Source of the DNA: Mytilus edulis
Lineage: Eukaryota > Mollusca > Bivalvia > Mytilida > Mytilidae
Length of the DNA stretch: 64,000 bases
Assembly (NCBI RefSeq): GCF_963676685.1
Contig: NC_092344.1
Location: 55,636,830 to 55,700,829 of the forward strand
Direction of reading: 5' to 3'
The notes under the pieces are model-generated. The model did not search any database and was not told the origin of the DNA. It was given only the letters and a program-made list of their open reading frames with translations. Below, in pieces: positions 55,850 to 64,000 of the stretch. Position 1 is the first letter of the stretch. Each line of letters opens with the position of its first letter. Both the position numbers and the translations under genes were made by a program.

Positions 55850-56120
55850 TGTTTCTTAAGAGCATGCGTCACTCACTTTAGTCTTTTTGCTGCAGTGCAT
55901 GTCAAACAAAGGGCACTCTTCAACTTTAAAGAGAAGAATAGAATTCATGGCAAAACTATCTGTTTTGGTGATGGTGACTTGAATGTAGGTCTTATTTTAC
56001 TGAAAATTCTTGCTGTTTACAGTTATCTTTATCCATAATGAACTTGGTCAAGTTGTTTCAGACGTGAAGATTTTTGTAAAAGTTAAGTTGTTTTTTTACA
56101 TTGACATTATTTATAGTTGT
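55850..56120 (+). repeat. dispersed repeat related to 2190-2460
   Basis: Starts ttcttaagagcatgcgtcac, continues ggcaaaactatctgttttgg and gtaggtcttattttactgaa, parallel to 2190-2350. Confidence 0.5.
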
Positions 56121-56689
56121 CATAACGAGTGAGAATAGATATCGCTTTTTATCAACTCGAATTTTTTAATTTCAATATACTAATAAACGAGCCTTTGGCG
56201 AGTTTATTATTACTATTTGAATTAAATATCAAGAGTTTATATCAAGCGATATCCCATTCTCACAAGTTATTAAACCTAGTTGTCTTAATCCGGCCAACAA
56301 TCTCATCGCGTTAAACTAAAAATTCCGAGAATCGTTGTTCTAGTATTTTGCACACGAAATGTACATCGGCGTAACCTATGAAGGTGATCAATGACCTAAC
56401 GAATAGCCAGTAAAAATGCTGTAATATCGTCCTATAATGCTGTATAAGGTGTCAAACCACCAATTAAAATTCCCTATCTGTTCTACCAAATTTTGCAATT
56501 TTCACAGCTTTCTAAAAATCTTACCCTAAGTTTAACTTCCTAGAAACCAGGTATATCCTGATATGCACATGTATCATCTTCCTACATGTCAATACCCTTA
56601 AAGCCTTCTAATAGAGGTACTCCGAAAATTAAGGAACCTTAGTGAGCGCGCTCACATACCCCACGTCCCCACATGGTCATTGGAGAAAT

Positions 56690-57194
56690 TAAATAAGTGT
56701 AAGAAAAGAAAATTATATAAGAAAAAAAAATTGAATCATAATTTCCTGTCAATATGAACATCTACATTGTATGTCCTTATTATCTACAAAGTTTCATGGA
56801 ATTCCGTTGTGTGGTTTCAGAGGAGTTGCGATAACTAACTGTTGCAGTAGTACATTAAAGCAAATAAGTTCAAAGGGACGTAACTCTTAGAAAAAATATT
56901 GAATCGTAATTTCCTGTCGATATGCACATCTACGTAGTATGTCCTAATTATCTACAAAGTTTCATGTAATTCTGTTGTGTGATTTCAGAGGAGTTGCGAT
57001 AACAAACTGTTGCAGTAGTACATTAAAGCAAATAAGTTCAAAGGGACGTAACTCTTAGAAAAAATATTGAATCGTAATTTCCTGTCGATATGCACATCTA
57101 CATATTATGTCCGTATTATCTAAAAAGGTTTCGTGAAATTCTGTTGCGTGGTTTGAGAGGAGTTGCGATGACAAGAAACAAGACTTGACGGATG

Positions 57195-57227
<33 letters not shown>

Positions 57228-57250
57228 AGCAACTTCGTTGCGTGGGGTGT
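56690..57250 (+). repeat. tandem satellite (about 175-base unit)
   Basis: Three units with tgaatcgtaatttcctgtcg, tatctacaaagtttcatg and gaggagttgcgataacaaac, ending in gacggatggactgacggacg and ttcgttgcgtggggtgtaat. Confidence 0.8.
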
Positions 57251-57557
57251 AATAACCCTTGATTTTCTCGAAATGTTTAATTAATATAACGTGGAGCGCA
57301 ATAACCCTCTAATTTTAATTTTAACTCATAGACAAGTAAATTCTGGCTCAAAATGGTCTAAATATATTTCTTTTTCACCAAAAGTTTGATTTTTGAAAAT
57401 GTGTTGGTTAGTTTAAGTAAACAATGACATCGAAAGCACTATTTTGTGTCAGAGTAGGACTACTTTTACATACGTTTTACATTGGAGGGAGTTGATGGTA
57501 TGACACCAGCAGATCAAATTAAGAGTTTCGTATTTTCATATCACAATCTGTGTACGT

Positions 57558-57770
57558 GATGATACGAGACTTTTCTATTCATGCAAGAAATAGATAACAA
57601 GACACAACCATCGATAAGAGAAATGAACTTTGAAAACGTGATAGGTGTATCATGCGATCATGGCGCTGCTGTTTATTAAAAAAACGGAAAAAGCAACCTC
57701 AGTACTGGACAGCAAAGAAGAATCAGAAAAGCTCTATGTATTAAAACACATTCTACTAATGGAGGCCTGA
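57558..57770 (+). pseudogene. possible degenerate coding fragment
   Basis: Two overlapping short frames (57581-57679, 57660-57770) have protein-like composition, the second including EKATSVLDSKEESEK before TGA. Together they could be one old exon with a frameshift. No family is recognised and chance cannot be excluded. Confidence 0.2.
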
Positions 57771-58194
57771 CCCCCGCCCAAACACAAAACAAAACATGAA
57801 TGAAAAATTAAAAAAAAACAGACACAATTAATCCGCTCGATTTTTATTCCAATTGACATAAGCATTTGAATTAGATTTTATACATAATAGATAATGATAT
57901 GAATAGCTCATCAGGAATATAAATATATGTATGTACGTTTCAATCAAAATTATTTATGCGTACATTATATTGTTGACATCACGAATATGTACTGTACATG
58001 AAAGTTATAAAGTATGACAAACAGCAAAATATATACAATTGAACGAATATTTATAACATGTAAGTGTTAGAACACCATTATCAAACTGACGAGTGCATTG
58101 GTTCATGCCTGGAAAAGTGCTCAATTTGAAACTTTGTTTATTATTTTAATCGTAAATACACTGACAGATAGCATTTTAAACTATAGGCAATTTG

Positions 58195-58690
58195 TATAAT
58201 CACTCGAAAAAAATTGGACACACTCGAAAAAGCCCGGACTGCTCTGTAAAAACCCGAACATTAATAAATGAATTTAGTCTCAAAATGTCGTTTTCAATGC
58301 AAAAACAAGAATTTTTGTAAAATGTCTGTATTTCGTAGGATATATAGATTCCATGGATGCATTTCCTTCAACATTATCAGTGTATATGTGTATAAAAATA
58401 GCTTTATTCTGTATTTTGGAATTAAAGCATTGTAAGGCTTATTTAAACTTTTTTTTAACAAAAAATAATGTCGGGTTGGTAATATCTTTCTATATCAAAT
58501 ACTATCATACATAATATAACTTTGTATATTAAACACAAGCGGCTATATCACGTCTTGTTAGAGATGAAGTCTGTTTGTTTACATTTTTATTCATTTTCAC
58601 TCGGAAAAAAAAGGGGTCACACTCGAAAAAGTCGTATCAAATCACTCGAAAGACCACGATCCTAGCCGGACACTATACCTACCGTGCATA
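58195..58690 (+). repeat. aaaacccggac repeat, second copy
   Basis: cactcgaaaaagcccggact near the start and gatcctagccggacactata at the end, the same end as the 16240 copy; about 400 bases of AT-rich DNA between. Confidence 0.5.
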
Positions 58691-59584
58691 TGATCCTATT
58701 TATAATTTGTACAATTTGACAATTGCTATACCATGTTTGGTTTTGGTTTGTTTGCAAAAATGTTAAAATAGTCAAATGAGGGACATTGATATTTTTTTGT
58801 CTTTTCATTCTTTGTTAAATGTTAAAATAAATCAGATAAGGTATACTTTAAATGTTTTATTGATTCACGACATGTATCACCTTACCCTTACAATTGGTTT
58901 TTTTTTCAAAACTGGTAAGTTTCATTTAAAAGAATCATACAATGATTTATTTTTAACATACACGACATTTGAAGAATGTTGAAGATAATTTCCCTATTGT
59001 AAGATTCCTCAATTTGCAGAACCAAATTTTTCGACAGAAATTATTAACCATTTATTCTCTATCTTCTCTCCTTTTTACCTTATATTTTAGTGTTTGAAAA
59101 CAAAGTAACATGCTAAAGTGGTTCTGTTGTTCTTTTAATTAGAAGTAATAAGTACCTGGATACATGGATACGTGAGTTTACGAAAAGTTGTTCAAACTAT
59201 CTCTGCTCTTTAATGTATTGAAAGTGTTCTTTTCCTTAGTTCACACTAATTTAATTCCTTGTTCGACGGAGCCGCCCGCAAGTAATCGTGTCTATTTCCA
59301 CCACCCTTTTTTGTAGACACTGAAAAGATATATTTACATTAATTCCTTCTACTTTACTTACATTCCCCTGCAAATTCATGCTGATTTTCGTTGTTAGAAT
59401 AAAGTACGCAGAACTTCTGAGGGAGAAGTGTTACCTTCAACTGCAATATTATTTTTCGGCGGAACAAAACTATCCAAACCCGCTATATGTCTATGCGTCT
59501 GAGTCAGGAGCCGATTGTTCAGTGGTTGTTGTATGGTGGTGTGGTTCATAGGCATTTTTCCGTTTGTATATAGATTAGATCGGT

Positions 59585-61390
59585 GTTTTTATACGACCGC
59601 AAAAATTGAAAATTTGTTGGTCGTATATTGGTATCACGTTGGCGTCGTCGTCGTCCGAAGACTTTTGGTTTTCGCACTATAACTTTAGTATAGGTAAATA
59701 GAAATCTATGAAATTTAAACACAAGGTTTATGACCACAAAAGGAAGGTTGGGATTGATTTTGGGAGTTTTTGTACCAACAGTTTAGGAATTAGGGGCCAA
59801 AAAGAGCCCAAATAAGCATTTTCTTGGTTTTCGCTCTATACCTTTAGTTTAAGTAAATAGATATCTATGAAATTTTGACACAAGGTTTATGACCACCAAA
59901 GAAAGGTTGGGATTGATTTTGGGAGTTTTGGTTCCAACAGTTTAGGAATTTGGGGCAAAAAAAAGGGCACAAATAAGCATTATTCTTGGTTTTCGCACAA
60001 TAACTTTAGTATAAGTATATAGAAATCAATGAAATTTAAACACAAGGTTTATGAACACAAAAGGAAGGTTGGGATTGATTTTGGGAGTTAAGGTCCAAAC
60101 AGTTTAGGAAAAAGGGGCCAAAAGGGGGGCCCAAATAGGCATTTTTCTTGGTTTTCGCACCATAACTTTAGTTTCAGTAAATATAAATCTATGAAATTTA
60201 AACACAAGGTTTATGACCATAAAAGGAAGGTTGGTATTGATTTTGGGAGTTTTGGTCCCAACAGTTTAGGAATAAGAGGCCCAAAGGCTCCAAAATTAAA
60301 CTTTGTTTGATTTCATCAAAAATTGAATAATTGGGGTTCTTTGATATGCCGAATCTAACTGTGTATGTAGATTCTTAATTTTTGGTCCCGTTTTCAATTG
60401 GTCTACATTCAGGCCCACAGGGTCCAAATTTAAACTTTGTTTGATTTCATCAAACATTGAATAATTGGGGTTCTTTGATATGCCAAATCTAACTATGTAT
60501 GTAGATTCTAAATTTTTGGTCCCGTTTTCAAATTGGTCTACATTAAAATCCAAAGGGTCCAAAATTAAACTAAGTTTGATTTTAACAAAAATTGAATTCT
60601 TGGGCTTCTTTGATATGCTGAATTTAAACATGTACTTAAGGGCCCAGTTTGCAAGTTGGTCCAAATCAGGATCCAAAATTGTTATATTATTTATTGTGCA
60701 ATAGCAAGAAATTTTCAATAGCACAGTATTCAGCAATAGCAAGAAATCTTCAATTGCACAGTATTGTGCAATAGCAAGAAATTTTCTATTGCACAGTATT
60801 GCGCAACAGCAAGAAATCTTCAATTGCACAGTATTGCGCAATAGCAAGAAATTTTCAATTGGAGTTATCTTTCTTTGTCCATAATAGTAGTTGAATCAAC
60901 TTAAATCATTGTTTTATACAATATGCAATGTATATTCACTTTGACTACCAAATGATAAATTAAAACAATCTTTACCATTCAGTGATAACAAGCACTTTTT
61001 TACATTTTAATATTTTATGATGTATTTAAATGAGTAGTTATTGTTGGAAACTGCGTTAGAAATTTGAATTGAGATCAGTTTTGGAATAAGGGAAAAGGGG
61101 ATGTGAAATAAAAAAAATTGGGGGGGGGGGGGTCAATTTTCTCATTTCAGATTTCATAAATAAAAAGAAAATTTCTTCAAACATTTTTTTGAGAGGATTA
61201 ATATTCAACAGCATAGTGAATTGCTCAAAGGCAAAACAAAATTAAGTTCATTAGACCAGAACCCTATGCTGTGTCAACTATTTAATCACAATCGAAATTT
61301 AGAGCTGAATCTAGCTTGAATGTTGTGTCCATACTTGCCCCAACCGTTCAGGGTTCAACATCTGCGGTCGTATAAAGCTGCGCCCTGCGG
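59585..61390 (+). repeat. composite element with inverted ends and three internal tandem arrays
   Basis: Starts tttttatacgaccgcaaaaa and ends tgcggtcgtataaagctg, an inverted pair. Inside: four units of about 160 bases (ggttttcgcac..., 59665-60290), three of about 125 (caaattggggttctttgatatg type, 60296-60660) and six of about 33 (cacagtattgtgcaatagca, 60690-60860). A 183-codon minus frame here is a product of the arrays. Confidence 0.7.
61119..61132 (+). repeat. poly-G tract
   Basis: Run of 14 G inside the composite element. Confidence 0.85.
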
Positions 61391-61399
61391 AGCATCTTG

Positions 61400-62650
61400 T
61401 TTTCTGTTTGAATTGTTTTACACTAGTAATTTTGGGGTCGTTTATAGCTTGCTGTGTGGTCTTTAAGGGCCATTTTTGTACAAACACCTAGTGGAAACTT
61501 TGTGCAAAGCATTACTATTTATTGTGTCAATGCATTTAATGGAAAAAAGTTATTTTAAGGCAAATAAAACCGACTATGTAGAAAATCCACAAACTTTAAA
61601 ACAAAGGTTTTTGCTTTAAAATTTTAAACATAGATTACTCACTTGTTTGTTTATGACGTGCTAGCGTTAATTGATTATAAAAAGTCGTGCTGAGTCACTA
61701 AAGTGGAGCGCGCCCAAGAAGGTGTACTTGAATTGGTCATTATTTATATTAGTTTTAACCAATATCTAAATTTATAAACTTGTTTTTATGAAATCATTAC
61801 GAGCATACAAATTAAGGAAGAGGCTGTTGATTTCTATAAAATGTCCAAATGCATGAACATGGAATCAACACAATGGTACATAATTCTTAACTTTGGATAC
61901 ATAATCAGGTTGATAATAACCCTCCAAATGAATATTCCCTTAAATGGTGGACTTTCCCTCAGACAAGGGGTCACTTTACTGTTGAAGTGAAACAAAGCGA
62001 AACTTAAAACGCAGGGAATTTCGACATGCTGATTGGGTGCTGATCTCAGGTCATTAGGTCACTGACGTCAATAACATAGTGATGCAAATGGCGGTGATCG
62101 GAATGTTGACATTTTGTCGAGTCTAAAAATGGACAAACGGGACTTAAGCTTACTCTTAGAATGTATGGGCCTCGTTTACAATATTCATGCCTTACACTAA
62201 TAAAATAACAAGGTTATAAAGCTGGAACGTGTGAAATAAAGGTAAACAGAGGGTGGGAACAGTCGTTCAGTTCGGGGACCCCCGTGGTCAAACAGTGAAG
62301 ACGAACTCTATATTATTATTCCCAGAGACCTTATTAACAATATTTACTCACAATAACAATATATAGGTATACACACTGTCCATCAAATGTCTGTATACGC
62401 GTTGGCTCACAGTAAACGACGAACGCGAAAATAGAATAGTGTTTAATGAGTAGCCCGAAAGAATTGGATGTACAAACCTACAGCTTACTCCCTAAACCGT
62501 AACAATATGTATTAAAATCCAGGAATATTCCAGATATTCCGGTCCTGAAGGAACACCTACTTGGCAAATGTTTGTTTTTGTTTTGAAACTATTAAAACGC
62601 AAATTTAAAAAGAATAAAATACAATAATAGCGCATGTTCATCCAAAATAA
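61400..62650. other. gene-free region
   Basis: No gene or clear repeat recognised; slightly GC-richer at 61960-62320. Confidence 0.4.
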
Positions 62651-62654
62651 CATT

Positions 62655-63080
62655 AATAGTTATCAAAGGTACCAGGATTATAATTTTGTACGCCAGACGC
62701 GCGTTTCGTCTACATAAGACTCATCAGTGACGCTCATATCACAATATTTATAAAGCCAAACAAGTACAAAGTTGAAGAGCATTGAGGATCCAAAATTCCA
62801 AAAAGTTGTGCCAAATACGGCTAAGGTAATCTATGCCTGGGATAAGAAAATCCTTAGTTTTTCGAAAAATTTAAAGTTTTGTAAACAGAAAATTTATAAA
62901 AAAAAAAAATTGACCACATTATTGATATTTATTTCAACACCAAAATGTTGACTACTGTGCTGGTGATACCCTCGGGGACGAAACGTCCACCAGCAGTGGC
63001 ATCGACCCAGTGATGTAAATAGTTATCAAAGGTACCAGGATTATAATTTTGTACGCCAGATGCGCGTTTCGTCTGCATAT
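62655..63080 (+). repeat. interspersed repeat, gccagacgcgcgtttcgtct family, double copy
   Basis: Full copy 62655-62900, then gtggcatcgacccagtgatg and a second start (tatcaaaggtaccaggatta) at 63022-63080. The sequence agtggcatcgacccagtg resembles the element end near 53220-53295. Confidence 0.6.
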
Positions 63081-63884
63081 CGGGTAACATATTCGTTTTA
63101 ATTTACAATGATTTATATTTCCCTTTACAAACAAATTCATGTGATCATTTCATCAATCAGTTGACCGAACTTTCCTAGGAGGAAATTTATTGTGTATAAC
63201 AATCTTCACTTCTCTTAATCTTCTATCTTTAACTTTTATCTATTTTGTTCGCACGTCACTGATGCGTCCTTGGAAAAGGATACGCCCGTCTTGACAACAA
63301 AACTATATACTAAGCATTTCTGATGAGTCTATTAATAAATTGGCGTAAATACAGTTTAAAGGTCGTTTTAATTTTGCATTAGTTAATTCAACAGTTCCAA
63401 GAATGACAATGCGGTGAGAGGTGTAACATTAGAATCTATTTTTATGTCTTAGCTATGGATTGTATTATTACATAGGCTGCTTTAAATACTTTTTACGATT
63501 TTACAACTTCCTGTACTTATGCATTATTCGGTGAGTTGATCTTATTTCGTTTCATTTGTATAATGTGATAAATAATCAGTCAAAATATGTTTCTAATATT
63601 TTGTTGATTTACGTAAACCTATCAGTTGGGGGGAATTATTTATCATAAGGTTCGTACACTTATTTTCATCAAATTATGCACTTTGTACATGGGTGTTTAC
63701 CGTAATGGCATTTCGAAATCTTTTCAAACTAAAACATCAAATATGCCCGAATGTTACTGCACAAATGTCATGTGAACAACCTAAACAACATTTTATCCCA
63801 ACCGCTATATCAAATTGTCAATGAGGTTTTAAACTATTGCCAATATTATATAAGAGAAGGAGCACATTTTTCGAAAAAATATTA

Positions 63885-63985
63885 CAGTTTAGCCGTACGA
63901 TGACCTAAATTTGTTAATGTTTGTGTCATTTTGGTCTTTTGTGGATAGTTGTCTCATTGGCATTCATACCACAGCTTCTTTATAT
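63885..63985 (+). repeat. interspersed repeat copy, gttgtctcattggcactcat family
   Basis: gccgtacgatgacctaaatt...tagttgtctcattggcattc at the right edge of the window. Confidence 0.6.
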
Positions 63986-64000
63986 ATTATTCTTTCTTTT

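Noticed and set aside
60296-60847. 183-codon minus-strand frame
   Set aside because: It runs through two tandem arrays and its peptide repeats with them; a product of the repeats.

Overview
The window is AT-rich, intron-rich animal DNA crowded with short interspersed repeats, foldback/TIR elements and tandem satellites. The combination of HSPA12-type HSP70 genes, a macro-PARP gene and several repeat families that I associate with mussels suggests a bivalve mollusc, probably Mytilidae. This is an inference from gene content and repeat style, not a database match. All three genes that I can support lie on the minus strand, and all exon borders were read by eye from reading frame, phase and GT/AG sites.

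Layout. (1) 553-12521: a macro-domain PARP gene of the PARP14/PARP15 type. Ten coding exons join with consistent phase into about 614 residues: a myristoylation-like N-terminus, two macro domains and most of an ADP-ribosyltransferase domain. The final exon lies beyond the left edge. (2) 17135-18480: a large, nearly perfect palindrome, followed by a 0.6 kb TIR element (18582-19182). (3) 19268-27609: gene A, and (4) 32603-47402: gene B. These are tandem paralogues with the same unusual architecture: a RanBP2-type zinc finger at the very N-terminus, a conserved 27-codon exon, a run of small phase-1 exons encoding a repeated 20-22-residue unit (2 in A, 6 in B), then a complete HSPA12-like HSP70 ATPase in four exons. 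Each also has a probable non-coding first exon (ending at 29076 and 49252). (5) 49500-51210: an inverted element whose ends belong to a dispersed foldback family and whose interior is a copy of two gene-B repeat exons with their introns, resembling a transposon that captured gene sequence. (6) 51210-64000: no gene that I can support; dispersed and tandem repeats only.

How the genes may work together. PARP14-like macro-PARPs act in ADP-ribose signalling, and HSPA12 proteins are atypical HSP70 ATPases; both families are often expanded in bivalves and linked to stress and immune responses. The zinc finger joined to HSP70 through a linker of variable exon number is the most novel item here. It could tether a chaperone ATPase to RNA, ubiquitin or a protein partner, but the ligand cannot be told from the sequence.
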